DNA of 64,000 bases, from positions 1,302,001 through 1,366,000 of the forward strand of contig NZ_JABBGH010000001.1 in the NCBI RefSeq assembly GCF_012927305.1. The letters are read 5' to 3'. Numbering within the stretch: the stretch's first letter is position 1; each line of letters starts with the position of its first letter. Positions 16,536 to 28,317 of the stretch are shown here, one piece after another. This stretch comes from Hymenobacter polaris. GTDB lineage: Bacteria; Bacteroidota; Bacteroidia; Cytophagales; Hymenobacteraceae. The position numbers were made by a program, and so were the translations under genes. The notes beneath the pieces were generated by a model. It was not told the origin of the DNA. It was given only the letters and a program-made list of their open reading frames with translations, and made no database searches.

Positions 16536-19025
16536 ATGAAACAAACTTTTACGCGCACGCTGGCCCTGGGCCTGGTGCTGGGCTTGGCTAGCGCTGGCGC
16601 GCGGGCCCAAACCGCCTCCCCAGCCACCACTCCCAGGCCGGTAGCGGGCACCGGCCAGCTGCGCGGCTTGGTGCAGGACTCCACCACCCACAAGCCGGTC
16701 GAGTACGCCACCGTTATTCTGCTGCCGGCCGCGGGCACGGCGCCGCTGGCCAGCACCACCTGCGACGACCAAGGCCGCTTCGAGTTGAAGAAGCTGCCGG
16801 CCGGCAATTTTCGTTTGCAAGTGAGCTTCGTGGGCTACCGGCCGCACGTGCTGCCCGTGGTGGTGGGGAGCGACGCCACCGCCCTAGGGGTGCTCACACT
16901 GCAAGCGGCTGCCCAAAAGCTGGGTGAAGTGACCGTGGTGGGCCAAAAGCCGCTGGTGGAAAGCAAGCCCGACCGCCTGGTGTACAACGCCGAGCAGGAC
17001 GGCACCAACGCGGGCGGCACGGCGGCCGACGTGCTGCGCAAGACGCCCCTGCTCAACGTGGACGTGGACGGCAACGTGCAGCTGCGCGGCACCTCCAACT
17101 TGCGCATTCTAGTCAACAACAAGCCCTCGGCCATGCTCAACGGCAACCTGGCCGACGCGCTCAAACAGATTCCGGCCGACCAGATTAAGGCCATTGAGGT
17201 GGTGACCTCGCCCTCGGCCCGCTACGACGGCGAGGGCTCGGGCGGCGTTATCAACATCGTGCTGAAAAAGAACACCCTGGAAGGCACCAACGGCAGCGTG
17301 GGCGCGGCGGTGGGCAACCGCAACCAAAGCCTGAACGGCTCGCTGAACACCCGGCGCGGCAAGCTGGGTTTGAACACCCGCCTCAGCAGCTTCTACAACA
17401 CCTACCCCTACCGCTCCAGCCTCGACCGCACCGACTTCGGGCCCGCTGGCAACGGGCAGCTGACCCAGCAAACCACCTCTAACAGCCAGGGCGGGGGCGG
17501 CTACGGGCAAATAGAGTTGACCTACGACCCCTCGCCGCTGCACAGCCTTACGCTGAGCGCCAACGGCAACCTGTACCAGAATGCCTCGCCCCAGGCCGTG
17601 TTTACGCAGTACACGGGCGGGCTGCCGGCGCTCGATACGCTCTACGCCCGCGACATCAACCAGCGCTCGCAAAGCCGCAGCTACGACCTGAACGCGGCCT
17701 ATACCCGCACCTTCGGGCCCGACCACCCTAGGCGCGAGTGGAGCGTGCTGGCCCAGCACACGCGCAACACCAACACCAGCCGCTACGCCCTGAGCCAGTA
17801 CCGCGCCCCCACCATCGAGCAGGGGCCGCTCGAGTACCAGGAGCGCAGCAGCAACCTGGCCCGCAACCTCGAAACCACCCTGCAAACCGACTACACCCAC
17901 CCTTTTTCGGAGAAAAACACCCTAGAGGTGGGCGCCAAGGCCATTTTGCGGGGCGTGAGCAGCGACTACGGCCTCGACACGCTGCTACTGGCCCGGCAGG
18001 GCGACTTTGCGCGCAGCCCGCGCCGCTCCAATGCCTTTGACTACCAGCAGGATGTGGGCGCCGCCTACGGCACGTTTAATATGGCGGCGGGCAAGAAGTA
18101 CGCCCTGAGCCTAGGGGCCCGCCTGGAATACACGCACATCGCGGGCGAGTTTTCGGGAGCGGCTACCGATTTCACCAATTCCTACCTCAACGTGCTGCCC
18201 AGCGTGAGCGCCACGCGCACGCTCAAGGAGCCGGGCCACACGCTGCGCCTGAGTTACTCGCGCCGCATCCAGCGCCCCAACATCTACTACCTCAACCCCT
18301 ACGTCAACCAAAGCACGCCCAACAGCGTGTACTACGGCAACCCCGAGCTGTCGCCGGAGCTGGCCAACTCGACCGAGCTGACGTACAGCACCTTCGGCAA
18401 GAAAACTTCGCTCAACGCCTCGGCCTACGTGCGCTACGTGGGCAACTCCATCGAGCGCTACAACCGCTACAACGAGGCCCTGGCCCGCTCCGAAACCACC
18501 TACGGCAACCTGGCCACCAACACCAACTACGGCCTGAGCTTCTACGGCTCGCTCAAGCCCGTGCAAGCCGTGAACCTGAGCGCTAACCTCTCGCTCGACT
18601 ACACCCGCCTCAACAGCCGCGCCCTCGACCGCACCACCAGCCTGCTCACGGCCAACCTGGGGTTCAATGGGTCGTGGAAAATCAACAAACTCTACACCAT
18701 CCAAGGCTTCGGCGGGGGCAGCACGGGCGGCGTGCAGCTGCAGTCGCGCTACACCGGCTACCGCTACTACTCGCTGGCCCTGAAGCGCACGCTACTCAAC
18801 GAGAAAGCCGACCTGACGCTGAACGCCAGCAACTTCCTGAGCCCCGGCCGCGAGTTTCGCACCGAAACCACCACCGACCAGTTTGCCAGCACCAGCGTCA
18901 GCTATCAGTACCAGCGCACGGTGCGCCTGGCCTTCAACTACCGCTTCGGGCAGGTGTCGGCCGGCGGCCAGCGCCAGCGCCGCTCCATCCGCAACGACGA
19001 CTCGAAGGGCGGCGGCAGCTCGTAG
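16536..19025 (+). CDS. outer-membrane beta-barrel receptor with carboxypeptidase-regulatory N-domain
   Basis: About 829 residues from the ATG at 16536. Residues 1-25 are a signal peptide ending RAQ. Residues about 40-120 form a carboxypeptidase-regulatory-like beta sandwich (GQLRGLVQDSTTHKPVEYAT). A plug-like domain follows, with AADVLRKTPLLNVDVDGN and GSGGVINIVLKKN. The rest is a beta-barrel with alternating aromatic strands, ending in LAFNYRFGQ before a short charged tail. This is the arrangement of Bacteroidota outer-membrane beta-barrel family proteins related to TonB-dependent receptors. The ligand cannot be read from sequence, and no SusD-like partner is next to it. It converges with a K+ channel gene. 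Confidence 0.88.
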   Translation: MKQTFTRTLALGLVLGLASAGARAQTASPATTPRPVAGTGQLRGLVQDSTTHKPVEYATVILLPAAGTAPLASTTCDDQGRFELKKLPAGNFRLQVSFVGYRPHVLPVVVGSDATALGVLTLQAAAQKLGEVTVVGQKPLVESKPDRLVYNAEQDGTNAGGTAADVLRKTPLLNVDVDGNVQLRGTSNLRILVNNKPSAMLNGNLADALKQIPADQIKAIEVVTSPSARYDGEGSGGVINIVLKKNTLEGTNGSVGAAVGNRNQSLNGSLNTRRGKLGLNTRLSSFYNTYPYRSSLDRTDFGPAGNGQLTQQTTSNSQGGGGYGQIELTYDPSPLHSLTLSANGNLYQNASPQAVFTQYTGGLPALDTLYARDINQRSQSRSYDLNAAYTRTFGPDHPRREWSVLAQHTRNTNTSRYALSQYRAPTIEQGPLEYQERSSNLARNLETTLQTDYTHPFSEKNTLEVGAKAILRGVSSDYGLDTLLLARQGDFARSPRRSNAFDYQQDVGAAYGTFNMAAGKKYALSLGARLEYTHIAGEFSGAATDFTNSYLNVLPSVSATRTLKEPGHTLRLSYSRRIQRPNIYYLNPYVNQSTPNSVYYGNPELSPELANSTELTYSTFGKKTSLNASAYVRYVGNSIERYNRYNEALARSETTYGNLATNTNYGLSFYGSLKPVQAVNLSANLSLDYTRLNSRALDRTTSLLTANLGFNGSWKINKLYTIQGFGGGSTGGVQLQSRYTGYRYYSLALKRTLLNEKADLTLNASNFLSPGREFRTETTTDQFASTSVSYQYQRTVRLAFNYRFGQVSAGGQRQRRSIRNDDSKGGGSS

Positions 19026-19052
19026 TAGGCGGGTGGCCCTAGGGCTATTGGA

Positions 19053-19156
19053 GGCCAAAAAGCACGTCATGCTGAGCGCAGCCGAAGCATCTCTACCGAA
19101 CAATACGGCGTGGTAGAGATGCTTCGGCTGCGCTCAGCATGACGTGCTTTTTGGCC
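19053..19156. repeat. intergenic hairpin repeat, copy 4 with extended arms
   Basis: Core CGTCATGCTGAGC with inner arm GAAGCATCTCTACC. The variable stem is GCAGCC/GGCTGC. Here the pairing extends outward through GGCCAAAAAGCA and TGCTTTTTGGCC, which are not part of the shared core. It lies between convergent genes; the A and T tracts on both sides of the core would suit two-way termination. Confidence 0.87.
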
Positions 19157-19196
19157 CCATTACCTTACTTCTTAACTACCCCCTAGGGCCGCTCAC

Positions 19197-20216
19197 TTAC
19201 TTAAACTGCTGGTGCAGCGCTTGTATCTGCTGGTCGTTGCCGAGCACTAGCAGCACGTCGCCGGCGGCGGGGCGGTAGTCGGCGGCGGGGCTCACTACCA
19301 GTTCGCCATCAGCTCCTTGGCGCAAGGCAATCACGTTGGCGCCGGTGCGCGAGCGCACATCCAGCTCCCGGATGCTTTGGCCGCGTAGCGTGGGCTTCAA
19401 GTCGCTAAACGACATTTCTTCCAGGCGCAGCTTGTTGGGGTCGAGGCCCGAAATCATGTCCAGAAACTTGATAACCTCGGGCCGAATGACCAAGTTGGCC
19501 ATGTGCGAACCGCCAATCTCGTCGGGCAGCACCACCGAGTTGGCCCCGGCCGAAATGAGCTTACTGACGCTGCTGCGGGCGCTGGCGCGGGCAATAATGA
19601 CGAGGTGCGGGTTCAGCTCGCGGGCGGTGAGGGCCACGAACACGTTGTCGGCATCCTTGGGCAGGGCCGTGATGAGGGCGCGGGCGTGCTCGATGCCCGC
19701 CTGGCGCAGGGTGCTGTCGAGGGTAGCGTCGCCGAATACGGCCGGAATCTGCAGGTGGCCAGCGTCGTTGGCCGCGGCCAGCAGCTGCTGGTTTTGCTCC
19801 ACTACCACGGCCCGCGTGCCGCTGTGGCGCAGCTCATCGTAGGCCTTGTAGCCGTTGCGCCCGAAGCCGCAGACAATGACGTGGTTGCGGAAGCTCTTGA
19901 TTTCTTGGTCGGCCCGAATCATGCGGAAAAGGTGGCGCAGCTCGCCGTCGAAGATGTACGTGGTGAGCACCGACACGAGGTAGGCCACCACCAGCAGGTT
20001 GAAGAGAATGTAAAACGAAACGAAGATGCGCCCCCCGTCGGAGAGCGGGTGCACTTCGCCAAAGCCTACCGTGGAGGCCGTAATCACGGTCATGTAGAAC
20101 GCATCGACGAAGTTGAAGCGCTCCAGGCCCATAAAGCCCGCGATGCCCACCCCAAAGCTGAACACCAGCAGCCCTAGGGCCAGGTAGAGGCGGGAAAGAT
20201 TAAGTTGCTTTAACAT
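19197..20216 (-). CDS. potassium channel with cytosolic RCK/TrkA domains
   Basis: 339 residues. Two membrane segments (about 10-30 and 66-88) flank a pore loop with the selectivity filter STVGFG at residues 48-53, the two-TM potassium-channel layout. A cytosolic Rossmann domain begins with VIVCGFGRNGYKAY near residue 112 (TrkA-N, nucleotide-binding), and a TrkA-C domain follows from about 255 (LRGQSIRELDVRSRTG). The protein should form a ligand-gated K+ channel in the inner membrane. The filter has Phe where most channels have Tyr, a known natural variant. dnaG lies upstream on the same strand beyond a hairpin. Confidence 0.92.
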   Translation of the reverse strand: MLKQLNLSRLYLALGLLVFSFGVGIAGFMGLERFNFVDAFYMTVITASTVGFGEVHPLSDGGRIFVSFYILFNLLVVAYLVSVLTTYIFDGELRHLFRMIRADQEIKSFRNHVIVCGFGRNGYKAYDELRHSGTRAVVVEQNQQLLAAANDAGHLQIPAVFGDATLDSTLRQAGIEHARALITALPKDADNVFVALTARELNPHLVIIARASARSSVSKLISAGANSVVLPDEIGGSHMANLVIRPEVIKFLDMISGLDPNKLRLEEMSFSDLKPTLRGQSIRELDVRSRTGANVIALRQGADGELVVSPAADYRPAAGDVLLVLGNDQQIQALHQQFK

Positions 20217-20238
20217 TTAACAATTGGCAATCAAAAAG

Positions 20239-20324
20239 AACGTCATGCTGAGCTTGCCGAAGCATCTCTACCGCGCCAGTCGGGTTGTTCGGTAGAGATG
20301 CTTCGGCAAGCTCAGCATGACGTT
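20239..20324. repeat. intergenic hairpin repeat, copy 5
   Basis: AACGTCATGCTGAGCTTGCC pairs with GGCAAGCTCAGCATGACGTT; inner arms GAAGCATCTCTACC and GGTAGAGATGCTTC. It lies between dnaG and the channel gene, both on the minus strand. Confidence 0.88.
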
Positions 20325-20349
20325 CTCCTGTTAACAACGAAATAGGCGC

Positions 20350-22467
20350 CTACACGTTGCGCGCTACTACCGTGCCCAGCATCTGGGCCAGCTGGCCGTC
20401 GAGCTTGGTGAGCTCGTTGTAGCGCAGCAGGGCATTGAGCTTCTCGTTCTCATCCAGGCCCGCGTCGTTGAGGCTGGCCAGGCACTGCTGGCGCTCGAGC
20501 TGCACGTGGCACTTGTTGAGGCGCAGAATAGCGTTGTCGCAGGCCAGCTGCAGCAGGTTCAGCTCGGTGGGCACGTAGATGTCCTTGATGCGCCAGTTGG
20601 GGCTCAGGTCGTAGCGCTCGGTGGCAAAATCGGCCAGCAGCGAGCGCACGGCGGCATTTTCGTGGTGGGCCAGCAGGCGCATGTCGGGCAGCTGGCCCTG
20701 CAAAAAGGCCGCGCGGCACTCGTCCCAGAGCTGGGCGTAGAGCGGGTTTTGCAGGGGCGTGCCCTCGAGCTGGCTCAGCAAGTAGTGCGCCACCGACACG
20801 CCCTCGTGCAGCTCGTGGGGCCCGTAGAGCACCAGCAGGCGCAGCACCGCCTGCTCGCACTGCGTGAGCACGTTGGGCGGGTGGGCCAGCTCGTCCTCGC
20901 TGGCGAAGGGCCCGGCCAGCTGGGCCGCCTCCTCGGGCGAGCCGTGGGCGGCGCCGTACATAGCAATCTCGATTTCCTCCTCGGGCGTGAGCGGGCGCTG
21001 GCCGGTGGCCACGGCGGGCGGCACCGGGCTGGCCGGGCTGCCCAGCGGGCCCGGCGCGGCCGTGGCCGGGGGCGCCGGGGCCTCCCTGGGGGCGGGGGCA
21101 GCCCTAGGGCCGGGCGTGACCTTAGCAGCCGGCGCGGCCTTGAGCAGCTTGTTATACTCGGTGATAATCACCTGCTCGTCCATGCCGAAGGTGGCGGCCG
21201 TTTGCTGCAAAAACACCTGGCGCTTGAGCCCATCGGGCACCTTGGCAATGCTGTGCAGCACGTCGCGGATGGCCTCGGCCTTCTTCACTGGGTCGTGGCT
21301 GGCCTCGCGGGCTACCAGCGTGGTTTTGAAAGCGATAAAGTCCTGGCTCTGCTGCTCGACGTAGGCGGCAAAGCGCTGGTCGCCCACCTTGCGGATGTAG
21401 CTGTCGGGGTCGTCGCCATCCGGAAATAGCACCACGCGCACGTTGAGCCCGCCCTCGAGCAGCAGGTCTACGCCGCGCAAGCTGGCCTTGATGCCGGCCG
21501 CGTCGCCGTCGTAGAGCACCGTCACATTCTCGGTATAGCGCCGGATGAGCCGGATTTGGCCTTCCGTGAGCGAAGTGCCCGACGAGGCTACCACGTTCTT
21601 GATGCCGCCCTGGTGCAAACTCAGCACGTCGAGGTAGCCCTCCACGAGGTAGCACAGCTCCTCCTGCCGGATGGCCTGCCGGGCCTGAAACAGCCCGTAG
21701 AGCACGTCCGACTTGTGGTAAATCTCCGACTCGGGCGAGTTGAGGTACTTCGCCATCTTGTCGTCGCGCTTGAGCGTGCGCGCCCCGAAGCCCACCACCC
21801 GGCCCGAGATATTATGAATCGGGAACATGACGCGGCCCCGGAAGCGGTCGTAGCGCCGGCCGGTGTCGTGGCCCTGCTCGTCCTGGCGCTGCACCACGAG
21901 GCCAGTTTTTTCGAGGTACTTGAGCTGGTAGCCCGCCGCCTCGGCCGCTTTCAGCAGGTCGTCCCACTGGTCGAGCGAGTAGCCCAGCTCGAAGGTTTGG
22001 ATGGTGGTTAGGTTCAGGCCGCGCTCGCGCAGGTAGCCGTAGCCCACGCCCATGCCCTCCTCGGTTTTGAGCAGCAGGCCGTGGTAGTGGTCTTTGGCCC
22101 AGCTCGATACGATGTACTGCGAGTCGCGCTCGTTTTGAATGAGCTGCTCCTCGGGGGTGCGCTCCTCTTCCTCAGGCACGGCCACGCCGTACTTCTTGGC
22201 CAGCGCGCGCAGGGCTTCGGGATAGCTGGTGCCCTCGATGTCCATCACGAACTGCACCACCCCGCCCGCCTTGCCGCAGCCAAAGCACTTATAAAGCCCC
22301 TTGCTGGGGTTTACTGAAAACGAGGGCGACTTTTCGTGGTGAAACGGGCAGCAGGCCCAGTAGTTCTGGCCGCCCTTGCGCTTGAGGGGCACGTAGTCGC
22401 CCACCACCTCCAGGATATCGGCGGTGTAGAGTATCTGGTCAACGGTTTCTTTCGGAATGCGGGCCAT
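20350..22467 (-). CDS. dnaG: DNA primase
   Basis: 705 residues from the ATG at 22467 (MARIPKETVDQIL). An in-frame extension to 22536 is dropped because family members start here. The N-terminal CHC2 zinc finger has Cys40, His43, Cys61 and Cys64 (CCPFHHEKSPSF, YKCFGCGKAGG). The catalytic core includes FRGRVMFPIHN and the TOPRIM region with YLVEGYLDVLSLHQ and VTVLYDGDAAGIKA. The C-terminal third contains a Pro/Ala-rich linker (about residues 445-490) before the DnaB-interacting helical domain. It synthesises RNA primers at replication forks. Confidence 0.97.
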   Translation of the reverse strand: MARIPKETVDQILYTADILEVVGDYVPLKRKGGQNYWACCPFHHEKSPSFSVNPSKGLYKCFGCGKAGGVVQFVMDIEGTSYPEALRALAKKYGVAVPEEEERTPEEQLIQNERDSQYIVSSWAKDHYHGLLLKTEEGMGVGYGYLRERGLNLTTIQTFELGYSLDQWDDLLKAAEAAGYQLKYLEKTGLVVQRQDEQGHDTGRRYDRFRGRVMFPIHNISGRVVGFGARTLKRDDKMAKYLNSPESEIYHKSDVLYGLFQARQAIRQEELCYLVEGYLDVLSLHQGGIKNVVASSGTSLTEGQIRLIRRYTENVTVLYDGDAAGIKASLRGVDLLLEGGLNVRVVLFPDGDDPDSYIRKVGDQRFAAYVEQQSQDFIAFKTTLVAREASHDPVKKAEAIRDVLHSIAKVPDGLKRQVFLQQTAATFGMDEQVIITEYNKLLKAAPAAKVTPGPRAAPAPREAPAPPATAAPGPLGSPASPVPPAVATGQRPLTPEEEIEIAMYGAAHGSPEEAAQLAGPFASEDELAHPPNVLTQCEQAVLRLLVLYGPHELHEGVSVAHYLLSQLEGTPLQNPLYAQLWDECRAAFLQGQLPDMRLLAHHENAAVRSLLADFATERYDLSPNWRIKDIYVPTELNLLQLACDNAILRLNKCHVQLERQQCLASLNDAGLDENEKLNALLRYNELTKLDGQLAQMLGTVVARNV

Positions 22468-22562
22468 AAGCAGCGGCCGCCCCTGGCCAGGGCTGCCCAA
22501 ACACAAAGTTCGCCCGGCCGGCCGGCATTTGCCCAAGGCCCGCTGGCCCTAGCCCCCGCCGC

Positions 22563-22596
22563 ACAAAAAAAGGCTGCCAATAACTGGCAGCCTTTT
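22563..22596 (-). terminator. rho-independent terminator upstream of dnaG
   Basis: Perfect 10-bp stem AAGGCTGCCA/TGGCAGCCTT with a 5-base loop. On the minus strand the stem is followed by seven T residues; on the plus strand by four. It would stop minus-strand transcripts coming from the small gene at 22970-23284 and its repeat-rich tail before they reach dnaG. Confidence 0.8.
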
Positions 22597-22620
22597 AGGA
22601 ATTCAGCAGTGAAATAAGTA

Positions 22621-22950
22621 CTAGCAACCTGGCTAATGATAACGTAATCTAGCTCAACCTATTGATTCTTAATTACCTATTCCCCACTCCTACCTGGACT
22701 TCGTAGCAACTTATAGCTTTTGTATTTCCCTAACATAGCAACTTCTAGCCTAGCCTCCCATATGCTTGCTAACACCCTATGCCGTAGCAACTTCTAACCT
22801 AACTCCTTACCTAATCCTCTTATAATCTAGCAACTGTTAACCTAGCCTCCTATTCCGCTCATTAGCACCCTATTCTATCCATAATGCTTAACCTAACAAC
22901 CTGCAAACTAAACTTATAGCAACCTGTAGCACCTTGGTAGCAACCTTGTT
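22621..22950. repeat. degenerate short repeats built on TAGCAAC / GTTGCTA
   Basis: TAGCAAC occurs seven times here, at about 22622, 22703, 22737, 22785, 22828, 22917 and 22939. Three copies extend to a unit of about 23 bases that reads GGAGGCTAGGTTA...GTTGCTA on the minus strand, spaced 43-49 bases apart. The tract has no open frame, has lower G+C than its surroundings and lies between a small minus-strand gene and a strong minus-strand terminator. It could therefore be a long 3' untranslated region or a separate noncoding RNA. Confidence 0.55.
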
Positions 22951-22969
22951 ATAAGATAAGTAGCGTAAC

Positions 22970-23284
22970 CTAATTAACCGATTCGACTGCCCATTCCAGT
23001 AGCTCCGTCAGCACTAGCGGCCGGCCCTGGTAGTGCAGGTTGGCGGGTAGCTTGAGCTTGGGGCGGGCCGGGACCGGCGTGGCAAGTACCGGTTCGGCCA
23101 GGGCCGCCTCGGCCCCAATCTCGGCCAGGGCCAGAGCCAGCAGCTCGGCCACCGTGAGGTGGGCGGGCAGGCTGGGCACCACGCCGGCAAGGGCAACACA
23201 TACATAGGTATCCAGCTTGGGTAGCACTCCCTGATTGGCCTGTAGCAATGCGTTGATAGCAGTTTCGTAGTTGTTATATTCCAT
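22970..23284 (-). CDS. small protein of unknown function
   Basis: 104 residues beginning MEYNNYETAINALL. No family recognised. The sequence is helical and rich in Ala, Leu and Pro, with a proline-containing middle (PVLATPVPARPKLKLP) and a C-terminal ELLEWAVESVN. It has no signal peptide or membrane segment, so it is probably cytosolic. Codon use in the body matches the native genome, while its start lies at the border of an AT-rich stretch. A repeat-rich tail and a terminator follow. Confidence 0.6.
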   Translation of the reverse strand: MEYNNYETAINALLQANQGVLPKLDTYVCVALAGVVPSLPAHLTVAELLALALAEIGAEAALAEPVLATPVPARPKLKLPANLHYQGRPLVLTELLEWAVESVN

Positions 23285-23812
23285 ATATAATGCAATAATT
23301 GAGCTGCTGAACTCATGACAAATATAGAAAGGTTATTTTTGAAAGTGCAAATAATTTTTGCACTTTTTTCTAAAAGCCATCTTTTTCTATCTGAAAGAAA
23401 GGTCTTGCATTAATTTGGATAATAAGCAATAAGTTTTAGTAACAATTCTAGATTTAAGTTTATAATATGCTTAATTTTAATAGATTAGATTATATAACTG
23501 CCGTGCCTAAACACTTACTATATTTTAAAAAGTAGTTTATAACTGCTGGGTTAAGGGATTATAGTTCTTATGAAATTTATCTTTTATCCGTTTTATAAAT
23601 ATGACATAACCAATATTAATTGTTTATTCAGGCTAGCCTGAATCAGACAATTGCGCCTATCTTAAATACTAAAACTTTTACTGGCGTGGCGCCGCGCGGC
23701 CAGCTAGCTTGCTTAGGCCCGGCAAGCAGCTTAGCCGAGGGGCTGGAGCGGGCACCCGGTCCCTAGGGGCGCGGCCGGCGCCCAAGGCATTTCGTGCCGG
23801 CTACCCTGGCCC
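23285..23812. other. AT-rich intergenic region upstream of leuS
   Basis: About 530 bases. The first 390 are very AT-rich and hold a hairpin at 23342-23369; the last 140 are GC-rich with a CCTAGG word at 23762. No gene seen. It should contain the promoter for the minus-strand gene at 23284 and leads into the leuS promoter. Confidence 0.45.
23342..23369 (+). terminator. hairpin with T run
   Basis: AAAGTGCAAA pairs with TTTGCACTTT across a 5-base loop, followed by three further T on the plus strand. It resembles a terminator, but no plus-strand gene lies upstream, so it may instead be part of the 5' region of the minus-strand gene at 22970-23284. Confidence 0.4.
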
Positions 23813-23820
23813 TACCTTTG
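23813..23820 (+). promoter_or_regulatory. predicted leuS -7 box
   Basis: TACCTTTG matches TAnnTTTG exactly and lies 24 bases before the leuS ATG at 23845, leaving a short leader. Confidence 0.6.
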
Positions 23821-23844
23821 TTCTCCTATACAACGCCCCGAGAA

Positions 23845-26811
<2,967 letters not shown>

Positions 26812-26823
26812 AGCCGTTTAGGA

Positions 26824-26880
26824 AAAACAACACGTCCTGCTCAGCTGGTGGCCGCCAGTTGAGCAGGACGTGTTGTTTTC
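26824..26880. terminator. long hairpin between leuS and an acyltransferase
   Basis: The left arm GAAAAACAACACGTCCTGCTC pairs with GAGCAGGACGTGTTGTTTTC, with a short loop. Genes on both sides converge, and A/T tracts flank the stem, so it should terminate in both directions. The CGTCCTGCT centre resembles the core of the intergenic hairpin family (compare the copy at 41585), but the GAAGCATCTCTACC part is missing. Confidence 0.75.
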
Positions 26881-26908
26881 GGCGCGTGAGCAGGCTGCCT
26901 CTCGCAAC

Positions 26909-28042
26909 CTAGGCCTCATTCCAGACGGCAGGGACCGTTAGAATAGCCGCGCTTTTCTTGATGCGGCGCTGGCGCAAACGCTCGACGGGCTCGGCCACGA
27001 AGCGCACGAGCAGCATAGAAAACAAGATATTAGTCGTGAGGAGGGCGAGGGCGAAAACCATTTTTTCGCGCATGGAATGCAACTCGGGCGACAAGTACCA
27101 AAATAGCAGAAGCACCAGCACGTGCGAGATGTAAAAAGGGTAGGACAGTTCGCCGATTTTATAGTCCCAGCTTGATTTTTTAGTGAGCAGAAAATTAAAG
27201 GGTAGGGCCACTGCAAAGCACACGTAAAAAAGTATCTGCACTAAATACGTTGGGGGCAGGAAACTATAGCTCATAATAAAACCAACGACGGTAGTTAATG
27301 CCAGCCACAATACGGCGCGTGGAATAGCCCGCCGCTTTAGCTGCGCATAGGCGCGATAGGCTAAGCCACCGGTGAAGAAAAAAGCTAATTCGCAGGGTAA
27401 AAAACGGTAGCTCCAGGGGTCGTTACGCAGCCCAATATGGTAGATGTAAATGCGCAGGCCGATGCCAAGGATAGTAAGCAGTAAAAGCACGCCCGTGTGG
27501 CGACGCATTAAAAAGGGCGCCATTAAATAAAAGGCAATTTCAATACTCAGGCTCCAGGCTTGGTGCACAAATAAAAACTGCCAAACCTGCGGGCTGGCAG
27601 TAGCATGAAAGTCTGCGGTCCAATACAGCTGGCCACTCGCCTTATCGAGACCCAGAAACATCAGGGCGTCTTGGCCGATGATTACTAAGTTGGACCATCC
27701 CAGCACCAGCCAGGTAACCGGCGTTAAGTGAGACGCTTGCAAATAAGCCTCTAGCTTAAGCGGATAGCCTTTACTCCCTAATAATACAGCGCTTATTGCT
27801 ACGGTTAAGCCCAGTACTACCCAGTAGATGGGGTACAGGCGCAGGAGGCGCTGACTGATAAAAAGACTGTATGAGCTATTTTCTTTTATATATTTTTCAT
27901 TGAGTACCAAAGCCATGTAAAAGCCGGAAATCATAAAAAAAGCTTCTACCGCTACTGACCCCGTAACGAGGTGAAACCCGCGCGCGGAACTAGCATGGTC
28001 AATTAGTACCGCCATTGCTAGTAATAGTCTAATTATACCCAT
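26909..28042 (-). CDS. acyltransferase family 3 membrane protein
   Basis: 377 residues with about ten membrane segments. It starts MGIIRLLLAMAVLIDHASSA, where the His of helix 1 (DH) corresponds to the conserved His of the family. EAFFMISGFYMALVLNEKY, SQRLLRLYPIYW and HQAWSLSIEIAFYLMAPF match the other hallmarks. The protein would acylate a surface glycan or lipid. No glycan genes are adjacent, but the second acyltransferase and several glycosyltransferases lie elsewhere in the window. The gene body contains no CCTAGG word and has lower G+C than its neighbours, which suggests acquisition. Its last bases approach the leuS hairpin. Confidence 0.88.
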   Translation of the reverse strand: MGIIRLLLAMAVLIDHASSARGFHLVTGSVAVEAFFMISGFYMALVLNEKYIKENSSYSLFISQRLLRLYPIYWVVLGLTVAISAVLLGSKGYPLKLEAYLQASHLTPVTWLVLGWSNLVIIGQDALMFLGLDKASGQLYWTADFHATASPQVWQFLFVHQAWSLSIEIAFYLMAPFLMRRHTGVLLLLTILGIGLRIYIYHIGLRNDPWSYRFLPCELAFFFTGGLAYRAYAQLKRRAIPRAVLWLALTTVVGFIMSYSFLPPTYLVQILFYVCFAVALPFNFLLTKKSSWDYKIGELSYPFYISHVLVLLLFWYLSPELHSMREKMVFALALLTTNILFSMLLVRFVAEPVERLRQRRIKKSAAILTVPAVWNEA

Positions 28043-28075
28043 ATATGTCTAAATAAACAGTGAAAATAAAGCAAG

Positions 28076-28083
28076 CAAAGCTA
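28076..28083 (-). promoter_or_regulatory. predicted -7 box of the acyltransferase gene
   Basis: Minus-strand TAGCTTTG, an exact TAnnTTTG match, 33 bases before the ATG at 28042. Confidence 0.55.
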
Positions 28084-28317
28084 CTTTCGTTGCCTAGCTA
28101 CCTACTATCAATTCCCCTATTTATCTAGTATTTCCTATCAATCATCTTATGCGCCCCCCCGCTACCCGTAGCCGGGGGCGCAAGTGCTCGTGCTGGCTTG
28201 GGGCAACGGCCCCAGCAGCATTGAGCTAGCCTGCTTGGGCAGGACAAGTAAGATAGTCAGCCAACGAACGCCGAGTAATTCGGAAACTGCTCGCCCCTGC
28301 GCAGCGGACCCGCTGCG

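Noticed and set aside
20506..21429. 307-codon plus-strand frame opposite dnaG
   Set aside because: Antisense shadow of a primase gene with intact zinc finger and TOPRIM motifs.
22621..22950. Possible CRISPR array from repeated TAGCAAC words
   Set aside because: Units are short and degenerate, spacing is irregular (about 20-90 bases), there are no spacer-like uniform intervals and no cas genes nearby.
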